From Trichaptum fuscoviolaceum (Eukaryota > Basidiomycota > Agaricomycetes > Hymenochaetales > Trichaptaceae), in the NCBI GenBank assembly GCA_910574455.1, contig CAJSYZ010000007.1, forward strand, positions 744,001 through 808,000: 64,000 nt of DNA, read 5' to 3'. Of this stretch, positions 21,100 to 31,339 are shown piece after piece. The position numbers and the translations under genes are program-made. The first letter of the stretch is position 1. Every line of letters starts with the position of its first letter. Below the pieces are notes generated by a model. That model worked only from the letters and a program-made list of their open reading frames with translations. It was not told the origin of the DNA and ran no database searches.

Positions 21100-21679
21100 T
21101 GTTACGACACAGAGTGGATCTACGCGTTCTCAGGACCTCGGACAATGTAAATCGGACGATCAGCGGCTATGCGAAGCGGTTCCACACTCTGGGAAGCACT
21201 TGACAAGTCAATTAAGCTATTCTACACATCAGAAGCACAAATATAACGTCACCTGGGAAGCACTTGACAAGAGGCCAAAAGTGGAGTGCTTCTCAGGCGG
21301 ACGGGCGCTTTTGGCAAGCGCAGGAAGAACTATACAGTTCCTCCAAGCCACCGTCCGTACGGACCCGTGGTCCGATCCGAATTTGAAATACAAATAGAAA
21401 GATGAATAAGCATCGCTGGCGCGCCGGGTTTGAACCCAAGCGCACCAAAAGGTGTCCGTTAGTGAATAGAATGAAAAGAAACAATAATCCCGTGTGCAGA
21501 CAGATGCAAAGGTGTACGCGCCGTACGGGCTTCGTACCGAGTGCGTACCGCTGACCGTACGAGACCGTACGAGTGTCTCGTACGATGTCAGGAATCGAAA
21601 GTAAATAAAAACATCAGTAAATCATAAGTAAACGGAAAACAAAAGAAAACAATAAGTAAATCCGTGGCGATTCCTGACA
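21100..21679 (-). repeat. Gypsy-2 5' LTR
   Basis: 580 bp. A TATAG-containing box (minus strand, near 21328-21337) lies about 50 bases upstream of the ACTTTTGGCCT motif. The motif stands between AAGCACT and AGTGCTT, able to form a hairpin. Confidence 0.92.
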
Positions 21680-23581
21680 GTGCGCCAGCTTGATACCTCG
21701 CGCACAATTACATTCCTTTAGTTCTCTTTGTTTCACTTGACCATGCTTCACGCTCGTTCCCTTAGATCTTGCCCAGATGTTCCCGCACCGAATCCCGAAT
21801 CCCGGATTCACATCACTGTATGCGCGGCCTTCGCCCGCAAGATTGTGTAACTAGTTAGTTGCGCGTTTGTGCATGCCCGTTCCCTGTAGATTCTGCCCAG
21901 TAGATAAATACCTGTCGCCACCGTAAGGAGCACTCACTTTTGTCCTCTTGTCGAGTGCTTCCTTAGGTGTGTTTCTGTCTTGTCTCTAGTGTAGTTTTAC
22001 AATGCTGACTTGTCGAGTGCTTCCTTAGGGAACCTCCTCCTGATAACAGAAGTGTTGCCTTGAGATCCCGGTTATCCTGAGCTCTCTGCTCCTGTCCTGA
22101 GCACGCCTGCTCTCTGGCTCTCTTGTCTCTGTCTTGTCCCGGATCCCGCTCTGCGAATCCCGCTCTGAGTCCTGCCCAGAATCCCGCTCTGAGATTCCCG
22201 CCAGAATCCCGCTCTGCAATTCCCGCCAAAGTCCCGAACGATTCCCGCTCTGCAATCCCTGCACGAATCCAGATTCCCGCGCGAATCCAGATTCCCGCCA
22301 GAATCCCGCTTGGCATTTCCCCGCGTCTCGACTCTGTCTCCCCGCGCCTCGACTCTGCCTTCCCCGCCTCGACTCTGACTCCGTCCCGTCCTCGCCTTGA
22401 GCCCCCTTGCGTCTCGCCCCCGTAGCCCCGCTCCCCGCGCGACTCCGTTGGCGTTGTAGCGTCCTTAACGGTTCCCCTTTGCCTTCTCCGCTGCCGCGCG
22501 CTCTCCCAGGCCTTGCTCCGGAAGCCGCTAACGCGCCCCGGCCCCCAGGTTCCCCCCAGGTCGTAACACTTACAGCTGAAGACACTTCTTTGTCGTCTGC
22601 CGTATCTTCTTCAAACCGCTGCCTCTTCTTCAGCAAGACATCTGCCGAGTTGTTCATTAAGGTACGCCAACTTCCAGTCCCTTGCAGCTCCTTTGTATCC
22701 CCAAGCCAAACATGGTCGTCACCATCCATGATACCTCCCTCTTCATCTGAGGAAACTGTAGCTGATGATGCATTTTGATTGTCTTCCTTAGGTCTTAGCC
22801 ATGGGTGTTGATATAAGGGCTGTGTCCTACGTCGATGGACAAAGCGGAAGAATGCCGATGGAGGTGGCTGACAAGCCTGGACAAGGTGTTTGCATAAATG
22901 GAAGCAGTTGTACTTCTGTTGTCCACAGCGGCAAACCCAAGCTTTTACATCTGTGTGGTAGTTTGTGCTACTAACAGGACGATCTGATAGCACCTTCCAA
23001 GCTCGTTTGAAATCTTGCTGGTGCTTTGTCAATGTTTTTGCACGACCTAAGGCATGGTTATCCTCAAGCACCTGTCCACGATGAAGATAGGCAGGTAAGA
23101 CCTTCGTGAGAATGATGTATACAAGCTGATCCAATCGTGGGCGTAGCAGGTGGTGGAGATAATCATGTTTCAGTTGACGCCAATGATTCTCCACGCTCAT
23201 GGTTGTTCGTAACCGAGAGATATGCTCTGATGTTGAACGTGCCCAGAGTTTCCACTTCTTTGCTGAGTACCATTGTGTCCACATATATCCCCAAACTTCA
23301 CGGAGTCCACGTTGATGACAAAAGTTGTACATCTCCCAGACTGACTCCCTGCGTATATCTTCTCCAGACATAAAGCCAAAGTCTTCTTCTGGAAACACAG
23401 GATGCATGCAAAAATGCTTCGAAAATATGCGAAGCAGTTGGTGTCGATGTGGTGCTGGACAGAAGACATATTCTGAGTCTGAAGAGCGTGTCTCTTGTTC
23501 CTCAAACTCCCAGTCTGGTGCGTCCTCCTGGTCCGTATCATTCTGATGCTTTCTGATCCAACCCTCTAACTGGGTAGAAAC

Positions 23582-25055
23582 TAGGGCATGACACGGGTGC
23601 ACCTGCAGGTGTACCCGGATCCGTGAAGCGCAGGTACCTGCGCAAAAAAACTGATACCTGGATCCGACCCGGAACCGTGGGAAACGGATCCGGGTCTACC
23701 TGGACCCGTTACCTGCAGGTATTGCAGGTACCTGATAGGACCTGCAGGTAATAACAGTAAGTAATGTAATAATAAGATAAAGTATTTGAAGAACATACCA
23801 TCTGTGTTTCTGAGGAGTCCTGCATGGCCCGAGCTTCGAACGAGCCACGTTGTCCTGCAAGACAAGGTGTTTGCGTCCTCATCAGATTGTGTGCGGTTGT
23901 GACGAGGTGCCTACAGGCGTCAACCGCATTGACAGCGCGGTAAGGCATAGGCGCAGGCGTCGACCGCGTCGACCGCGAAGTAAAGCCTAGTGCGCAAGTT
24001 CGCAGGCTCCTGAAGCGAAGGAACATGGTGATAGTGAGAGGATCGCCACGCTGCAAGTCAATGAGTAAGGTATTATCAACAACATGAGAATAACCAGAAC
24101 CACTCACGACCATTGCACGAGAATGATGTACATTCCCTGTGCCCCGGAATACTGCTCCTGTCATAGCACAGGCGATCTTCAGACATGGTAACATAGGGTG
24201 CTTCTCGCCTTCATCCCAACACTGAACCGTAACCACTGCCAGCTTCTCCAGTTCCTTCACACTGTTGCTCGTTACGCGCAGAGAAGCAACCCGGAAACTG
24301 AGAAGTTCAAGCGCCCGATGCCTGCCAGGAGCTGTTTGAAAGCGAGAGGTGATGGAAAGAGGTTTTCGACCTTGAACTCCCGTAAGCGATTGCAGGTGTG
24401 TGTGGAAGCACTCCCGCAGCTGTCCAGCACATCGGGGTAGAAAGCGATTCCAAAGACGAGCCATATTGTCGCAAGAGATGGTTCAGTAGCTCAGGCGCCG
24501 GTTCCCATTCCAACTCCAAAAGCGCAGTGACTGCGAAGAGTTTCGCAGCAGCCAGTCAATGAAGTCCATCTTCGGGCGAGCCTGTTCAGCCTGACCTTTG
24601 TGAGGCGGCATGAGTGCAGACAATGGCGAGTGTTGCGGTTGCCGGACGAGCAGCATGTCGAGGGCAACAAGCGGCTGTGGTCTCGCGGTCTCGCGAAGAG
24701 AGCGCGGCGGGCGGGAGGGCGCTGACAAGCGCGTAGTTGGTGAGGAGGCGGTCATGGCAGCCGTTGTCGTCGTAGTAGGCGGCTTCGAGGATGGCGAAGA
24801 GGACGGCACATGTCGAGTAGAATGTAGAAAAGTAATGGTACATCGTTGCGTTCGTCGCACTCAAGATGAGTGCACGTGATTTACCGGGTACTTGCAGGTA
24901 CCCGGCCAGGTACCTGGGCAAAAAAAATCCAAACCTGGATCCGCAGGTAAGCGTGGGAACCAGGTACCTGCGCACAGGTGCACCTGGAACCGCAGGTATT
25001 TGAGTGCAGGTACCTGCAGGTACCCACGGATGACCTGCACCCGTGTCATGCTCTA
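23582..25055. mobile_element. Non-autonomous hAT element, copy 3 (1474 bp)
   Basis: TIR starts TAGGGCATGACACGGG on the left and TAGAGCATG on the right. The 8-bp target duplication GTAGAAAC (23574-23581, 25056-25063) lies in the MULE transposase gene between exon parts that join cleanly when it is removed. The subterminal arrays are the same as in copies 1 and 2. It carries the 3' part of the F-box-like gene on the minus strand and no transposase. Confidence 0.88.
23810..24860 (-). pseudogene. F-box-like family fragment (3' part) carried by hAT copy 3
   Basis: The minus strand begins with the RLSAPSRPPRSLRETARPQ-type scrap near 24750, passes to DFIDWLLRNSSQSLRF and WNGNRRLSY, and then ELEWEPAPELLNHLLRQYGS. 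In other frames it continues with ELLSFRVASLRVTSNSVKE, VVTVQCWDEGEKHP and KIACAMTGAVFRGTGNVHHS. These blocks follow the order of the C-terminal half of the same basidiomycete family, so copies 2 and 3 carry complementary halves. Frame changes make it non-functional. Confidence 0.5.
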
Positions 25056-27080
25056 GTAGAAACATCGCCGGTGTCGTCATGTTCACCAATGACATCTTCA
25101 TAATTGCCTGGAGCAGAGGTTATGTGTTCTTCATTGTGTGTCTCAGCATGAGCTGACTGATTGGTATCCCAATTACCAAGAGGTGGAATCCGTATTGTAA
25201 GTCGTTCTTGTGGTGGAGCTGCAACTGTTTGAAGAACACCATTGAGGCGTACACGAAGCCGTGGAATTGTATGTTGTGATAGCGGTGGAATTGGGTTAAT
25301 CTGAAATCTGTAAGCTATTAATTTTAAGCTGTTGCAAAAAAGACCTACTGGTGCTCCGTTTGCTTGCCCAATGGGAACAAAATCTTTGTCAATCCACGTA
25401 AACTCAGAACGTGCGCCATCAACATCATAGTACCCTGGTGTTCTTCGGAGAACAGAGAGACGTGTCTTGACTGCCTTTACAGAATGCCAGAAGCACAATT
25501 GGTGCTTTGCATCTGGATAGACGTCTCCCATGGCGTTGATTTCACTTGGGTCCTTATCTGAGTGAGTGAACTTTGCTTGAATGTTCCACGTTTTCTTGAT
25601 ATATTGTAGGAACTGAGCTATCAGCCGCTCTTTGGCACCAGCAGGACCAGTACCGTCAGAATGTATGAGCAAGTATCCCAATGGCAAACCTTTGCCATAC
25701 GTCTCTCCCATTAGGGCAAATATCTCAAATGATGAGCCATTGGTGTTCCCTGAAGCTGAGTCAGTATTGGCTATTAGATAATCAATGTTATACTTACATG
25801 CAGAGTCTATGGATAGCTCACGTATTCGCCCTGCCCATTCTTCCAGATGTTTGGGAAGTGCAAATGCAAGAGCAATGTGACCTTCTTCTTGCAAGAGAAC
25901 AATAGGGTCAACATTCTTTGCATTTGATGCAAAATCATGCAGGAGTTTCTGAGCAGATTCCACTTCGTTATCTGCTCTCTTCCAGTTCTTCTTATCATTG
26001 TGTTGCCACAAATGATGAATCGACCGTCTAGAGAATGGTGGTGAGGGATTAATCTTGAGGATCTCTGGCCATAGCTAAAAGCATTAATTAGAAATGCAGA
26101 TAGATCTAAAATAATTACTGCACTTCACCTGATCAACTGTAAGGCCTGCGTTCTTATTTACAAAGTCCTTAATTTCTTTTGGGACGGAGATTGACCAATA
26201 GTGAATGTGATCTTCCAAATGAGAAACTGTGATGGAAGCAACACTGGATGATTCATGAAGAATAATGCTAAGCCATCCCTTGCATTCAAAGGATGTCATT
26301 GCTTCTCTGTCACGGTGTTTTGATTTGTCTGCTACTTTCTTGGGATTCTTCTGATAGCTTTGACTTTGGGCGCAGTGATATCTGAAGCGAACCCCACCAT
26401 TTCTAACTAGATCAATTTTGTCATGGTAGCTTTAAAGTTCAAATAGAAAATTAGGACTCATTAAGTCATTAGACAAGCTTGTAACGTACGTGAACCGGTA
26501 CTGTGTCATGTCCCAGACTCTTTCTGCCACCTTATCTGCCTTCTCTTTAATTCCACCCTCTCCAATGACCAAGCTTGACAAATTTACACGTGCAGAAATC
26601 TGCATACAGCCATTCTGTTTTGCAAGGACGGAAGAGAATGTGTCTAGACTGATCTCAGTAACACCTATGAAGTCTGAGTCGTTCTCCTTATTATCTGGAG
26701 TTCTTGATACAACTAGTCCTGGTATATTCTCCTTCTCTGGTCCATTCTTCTTTGCATGTCATGCATCTTTAATTATGCCACACGGTGCACAAGTCTTGGT
26801 AATTTCTCCTTGTCGGCGTCCAGACTTGGCCAAAGGAAATAACGAAAGTGGAAGTTGTTTCTTGCACCGCTGACATTTTTGATTGCCATTGGCAGTTGTT
26901 GAGTTGCCGCCATCAAGATTTATATCATAAGACATTGAAGCAGAGTCCATTTAGCATGATTTAACGTAAAAGAAGCCAGTGTGTGAGAGAGAAGCGGGGT
27001 AACGTAAAAGAAGCCTTAGCAGACGCGTGCACACACCAAAACAAGACGCGAGGTGGGCGTTCCATTGCTTTCCCACGAAC

Positions 27081-27126
27081 TGTCACGTGCAGTTTGCGTC
27101 GCAAATCCTGGGGGTGAATAGCATTC
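27081..27126 (-). repeat. 46-bp inverted repeat, right copy (candidate MULE terminus)
   Basis: A perfect inverted match of 1502-1547. The transposase start codon at 26950 is about 130 bases inside. The word TAACGTAAAAGAAGCC is repeated at 26962 and 27000 between the two, in the presumed promoter. Confidence 0.6.
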
Positions 27127-28539
27127 AGTTACCACGAATACTTCAGACTTGCAACAAGCAGTTAGAGGCTGAGAGTGAACTCGCAGCAGAGCCCGCTACC
27201 CAGGGATGGGTGGAAGCAAGTCTTAGGCACAGCAGAGCTTGCTACCTGTGGATCGCTGTGAACCAAACATTTTTTTTTGCAGAAGTATATTACTATCCAT
27301 TGATTTTTATCACATAGTCTGTGACGACCTCTTTCAAGGACATCCCTTCGGACACTGGCAGACGTCAGCAAGGTGAAAACTTGAACAGGACAGCACGGAA
27401 TGCCAAATGCCATAGCCCGTTGGTAGCTCAACACTCCGCCGCTTCAGCCACATTTCAGAATTTGTACTCAATTGATAGCATTGATTTCTTTGAGAACGAG
27501 AGCGCGGGGACAATAAGGTGTGAGTCAAAGAGGTCAAAGAACTTGAAATGAGCATTGCATCCAGGTTTAATGGCGAGACACGGCCTAAAGCGGATGCACA
27601 GGTGGAGTATATTGAGGCAACTCATTTCGGTCTCAACCAACAACGAGAACAAGACAAGACACCTGATTTGTGATTTGCTGTCCATGCACATCTTCAAACA
27701 GCATAGAAGGATGACCCCAGCACATCTTGACCAGCATCCAACATCACCGGCACTCGACACTCGACAATGACCGTTGTAGCTTGCCATATCGCGGCGTGTC
27801 ATCCTCTGGGCCTGTACTGCGGATGGCTTGCAGTCCACAGTCTTAGATGTCAATGACCTTTATGCCTGTGCTGCAGTTGGGGATGGCATAGTGCCACTAC
27901 ACCTTCCTCTCTGGAACTCACATCTTAGTGTGGCTGAGACGTGGGATGTAAGCCGAGCACAAGTGGTTGACAACAGTACACATGAGGCTCGCAACGTTCG
28001 GGAGTCCTTCATCCAAGTGAGTACACTTCGTCCACATAATGAAATGGCCACAGCTTGTAAGGGAGGAACCACTGACTCCCCTCCTCAAAACTGTGCCACG
28101 GCCCACAATCACGGTGGGAGCATCAGACGGTCATCACGGTCAGCAGGACAGTGAGCGTTGCCGCTTGGTGGGCCCTGCCCGTTCGATCATATTCGCATGA
28201 CACCTTCGGCCCATGACAGTGCAGCTACGTGCTGCACTTGCTTCGGCCATTCAAATGCTCCTCTGCGCAATGGTGGGTGCAGGGGCAGTAAGGCCGACAA
28301 GTTGTCCAAGCCACTTTGGAAGGAAACGTGTGCCTCAAGATTATGACTAAGGGCAGCAGCAGTAAGCAAGACAATATCAAGTGGGGTATAATAAGAACAT
28401 GTTAGTGAGTTTTAGTTTGTAGATGAATGTGAGGTATCGGAGTTTTGTGCGGAGGAGCCTCGAGAACGCAGACAAAAATGCGTGAGAACAACCTACTCTG
28501 AAAGGCAGTTTCGGTACCGAAAGTGCAAGTCACGAGACC
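27127..28539. other. 1.4 kb without a recognisable gene
   Basis: Several short open frames on both strands (for example 27455-27853 minus and 27828-28154 plus) have unremarkable composition and no family resemblance or intron chain that I can defend. Positions 27170-27213 carry a diverged copy of the short hairpin-ended repeat seen at the tandem unit boundaries further right. It could be old transposon sequence. Confidence 0.4.
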
Positions 28540-28601
28540 GGATGAGATTTGGCAGGCGCCGGACACAGTTGCATACGCCATAGGATACCCAGCTACCTTA
28601 A

Positions 28602-28659
28602 GGGTAGCGGGAACAAGCAGTTAGTGGCTGCAAGTTCCTCACAGCAGAGCCCGCTACCC
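28602..28659. repeat. 58-bp hairpin-ended repeat, copy 1
   Basis: Starts GGGTAGCGGG and ends CCCGCTACCC with a unique 38-base middle (AACAAGCAGTTAG...). Further copies: 30916-30973 (complete), about 33106-33153 (left arm lost), about 27170-27213 (diverged) and 1113-1133 (partial, opposite strand). Confidence 0.75.
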
Positions 28660-28967
28660 GTGGATGGGTGTGAGGTTATTGTTAGAGAAAAAAACATTTT
28701 CTTCTTTACATCCGTACATACAATATTCTACTATGTTACAAGCAGACAAAATTCTATTATGTTAAAATTACACACCTGATTTCGGAAGGAGTACAAAAAG
28801 CAAATCACATCAACCTGGAGAATTGGATGCACGGAGTTCTAATCGGCCTGTAGGTCCTCGTGCACATGTTGCGAGAAGAACTGCACGACATGCACCATTC
28901 GTGCTTGTAACACCTTGCTATAGATCCTCAAAATTATTCACTGTTCCTCCTGAATGATTTGCATCAC

Positions 28968-30664
28968 TCACCTGAGCGGCTGCACCAACAATTGCCCCGC
29001 CATGAACAGGTACACACTCTCATCCTTCCTCTTCCAGCTCTCCTTGTCTCCCTTCCTGTTGTAATCCTCCGGTCCGTTCCCTATTAGCGTCAAGACGACT
29101 TCCGTCATCTCAGTCTCGAAACCTGAGGCAACGAGTGCACGGAGGACATCGGCCGCAGTTTGTCGCCACGTGGTTCCCTCCGCAGTCAACCCGCTGGACC
29201 AAGAAGACGCCGCGAAAGAAAGGTCGACTCGGACGTACTCCAGAGGATCGTCCTCAAATTGCTCCACTTCGTGTTCTGCAGGTCAAGATAATATCAGTAA
29301 AAAGATGAGCGCGATGAAAGAAGAAGTTTGCGCACCTCGTAATGTGACATTGGGGACAACTACGCCATTGATCACAACCTTAATCATCTCCCTTTCCGCT
29401 AGCGTCGCCTTGTAGTTTCCTGATCAAATGACCGTGCTGAGGAAGCGTAGTCCCTGACTGACCAGCCCGTCACATGCTATCTGACCTCCACCGAGATGTC
29501 CCCACAGAGCTGTGGCCGGTACGGTATTCGAAGACGAGAGGGCCTCCGGGTATCGATGCGTATAAAGCTTGGCGAGCTCGAAAAGCGAAGTTTTGATTCG
29601 GGTGAGGAAAGAGGGAGTCAAATCGTCGGGATCACTGCGCATGGTCCCAAGCAAGGAGTTTGATGAGCACTCCCAGCTCGGCGCCAGAGAAAGCGGAGTT
29701 CGAGTCTGGCACATCCTGGCACGTCAAGTCGTAGAAGAAGGACAGAAGCACGACCTGAGCCTGCGCATCGCTTCAGTTCCCAATCCATTCAGAAGATTGT
29801 TAGCGGTGTGTGTTCGAAGATTTGGAGGAAGGTGCTCGAGAAGCGGCAAAGTTGATCATTGTGTAAAGCAAGTCCGAGCGTATTTAAGAACGCCAAGGCG
29901 CGAAGATCGAGCGGCAGTTTCGAGAACAGAGACAATTGTTGAATAATTTGCAGCTTCGGGCGAGAGTGAAAAGACAAGCTGATCGATGAGATCTGGCCAC
30001 TGCTCGGGGAAATTGTGCTTGACGAGAATGGACACGGCCTCCGCAACCTGCGCTCGTAATGTCTTGTCCGCTGGACTCGAAAGGGCGATTGTTGCAGGGA
30101 CCAGCTGACCTTTCAGCTGCGTCTCCTCTGCGTCTGCGAAAGGCGAGTCTTCATCCTCCCATTGCCGTTTGATCGTGTTCTTGAGATAGATACTGGCTGC
30201 GGGGCGCACCAAACGGTCTTGGGAGACATTGAGTATGAGCTGAATGAGGAGAGCAAAGAAGGCGGAGTGCGAGTCCTTGACGAGAATGGACACGGCCTCC
30301 GCAACCTGCGCTCGTAATGTCTTGTCCGCTGGACTCGAAAGCGCGATCATTGCAGGGACCAGCTGACCCTTCAGCTGCGTCTTCTCTGCGTCTTCTCTGC
30401 GTCCGCCAAAGGCGAGTCCTCATCCTCCCATCACCGTTTGATCGTGTTCTTGAGATAGCGCTGGCTACGAGCCACACCGAACGGTCTTGGGAGACATTGA
30501 GTATGAGCTGAAGGAGGAGAGCAAAGAAAGCGGAGTGCGAGTCTTCAAAGGTGGGCGGCAGATCCTGGCAGGTCAAGTCGTAGAAGATTGACAAAAACAC
30601 AAAATATTAGCAATGTCATTTACATGTAGGAATCAGAAAGAAACTCACAAGGACGCGTGGCCAT
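28968..30664 (-). pseudogene. CSE1: CSE1 5' fragment, tandem unit 1
   Basis: Read right to left, family blocks appear in scrambled order. FYDLTCQDLPPTFEDSHSAFF near 30530-30570 belongs after the N-terminal HEAT repeats, yet it is fused directly to LLLQLILNVSQD, an N-terminal block. The region YLKNTIKRQWEDEDSPFAD with ALSSPADKTLRAQVAEAVS follows and is partly duplicated (30113-30304 and about 30330-30500). A broken middle follows. The fragment ends with LEYVRVDLSFAASSW and ESWKRKDESVYLFMAGQ, stopping at a splice-donor-like GTGAG at about 28967. Residues beyond roughly 380 of the usual 960-970 are absent. Internal duplications and frame changes indicate a pseudogene. Confidence 0.75.
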
Positions 30665-30915
30665 TAGGAGTGTCAATACGTGAGTCCGACTCCGAGGAAA
30701 GAAGAAGGAAGAGTACACACGTTGAACGCTGGCGACGATGGCGAGGACACGGCGCAATGTCTCAGATTGCGTCATCGCTTGTCATCAGAAGTTTCCAATG
30801 GAATGCCTTCCTTAAGAGGAAGGAATTCCCTTTACAGGAAGGTGGCACGTGACCTTTTGACTTTTGGCGGGTGCTGGACACGGTTGCATACCCTAAGAAT
30901 ACCCAGCTACCCAAG

Positions 30916-30973
30916 GGGTAGCGGGAACAAGCAGTTAGTGGCTGCGAGTTCCTCACAGCAGAGCCCGCTACCC
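30916..30973. repeat. 58-bp hairpin-ended repeat, copy 2
   Basis: A complete copy at the unit 1/unit 2 boundary, preceded by CAGCTACCCAAG so that a second small palindrome (CTACCC...GGGTAG) overlaps its left arm. Confidence 0.75.
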
Positions 30974-31339
30974 GCCGATGGGCGTGAAGTTATTGTAAGA
31001 GAAAGAAAAGAAAATCATTTTTACATACAGAAGTCTATTATTATCTATACATTTGAATCCTTCGCCAACTTCGACTGCCGGAGAAGGTGGCATGTAAAGT
31101 AGATGTCACCCTCAGCAACCGACACAGGTCTATGACTGTCAGTCACGAGCAAGCCAAGATCCCATCGCTACAGATGAGCTTGAAATTGGGAGGTAGATGG
31201 TCGCGTGGGAATATGGAAAATAAACAGAAGCACCTGATTGGCAGAAAATGCAGTAATCTTTTCGCAACTTTGTGCACTGAGGTTGAGACAGCATCAGTAG
31301 AGATGAGGGTGATGGAAGAAAAAGATTGCGCACCTCGTA

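Larger units (their letters stand above)
15358..21679 (-). mobile_element. Gypsy-2 chromovirus, apparently intact and very young
   Basis: LTRs of 580 bp at 15358-15937 and 21100-21679 read identical by eye. The 5-bp target duplication is GTGCG (15353-15357, 21680-21684), and the empty site exists once at 57438-57442 in giant LTR copy B. Total length is 6322 bp. Gag and pol frames are uninterrupted. A primer-binding site, polypurine tract and frameshift signal are present. The word GTACG/CGTACG recurs throughout LTRs and coding sequence. It is the best candidate in the window for a mobile autonomous element. Confidence 0.95.
3847..22568 (+). mobile_element. Giant (2.5 kb) solo LTR, copy A, carrying nested insertions
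   Basis: The element begins TGTCGGGATC and ends GTCGTAACA (TG...CA). It is flanked by a 5-bp target duplication CTTAC (3842-3846 and 22569-22573) inside the MULE transposase gene. Removing Gypsy-1, a hAT and Gypsy-2 with their duplications leaves about 2494 bp, colinear with the uninterrupted 2519-bp copy at 55851-58369. There is no internal domain, so it is read as a solo LTR left by LTR-LTR recombination. Its termini match those of Gypsy-1 and Gypsy-2 (sense start TGTC, sense end GTCGTAACA), which places it in the same chromovirus lineage. A TATA-like ATAAATA at 21904-21910 is followed about 32 bases later by ACTTTTGTCCT (21936-21946), the candidate self-priming motif. Arrays of short CCCG-rich repeats fill much of it. 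Confidence 0.85.
3439..26950 (-). pseudogene. MULE (Mutator-like) transposase gene, split by nested insertions
   Basis: The gene reads right to left. It starts at 26950 with a Cys-rich segment (CQRCKKQ...CAPCG), followed by a zinc-type patch near 26290-26400 (RFRYHCAQ...FECKGW). The DDE core lies at 25400-25900: a first Asp candidate in LIANTDSASGNTN, a second in HSDKDPSEINA, and the CFWHSVKAV block. A probable third acidic residue is in VENHWRQLKHDY at about 23150-23190. A SWIM zinc finger (CRCGQQKYNCFHLCKH) lies at about 22905-22950. The tail resumes left of 3847 and ends at 3439. Family members cut and paste DNA through a RNase-H-like fold. Defects: an in-frame TGA at about 26760 inside the N-terminal Cys region, a hAT insertion at 23582-25055 and a solo LTR at 3847-22568. 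Without the inserts the gene would be about 3.3 kb with short introns. It is now inactive. Confidence 0.8.

Noticed and set aside
27127..28540. Possible hidden gene on the minus strand (CLVLFSLLVETEMSCLNILH block)
   Set aside because: No consistent exon chain, no conserved motif, and stops on all sides. Left as unexplained spacer.
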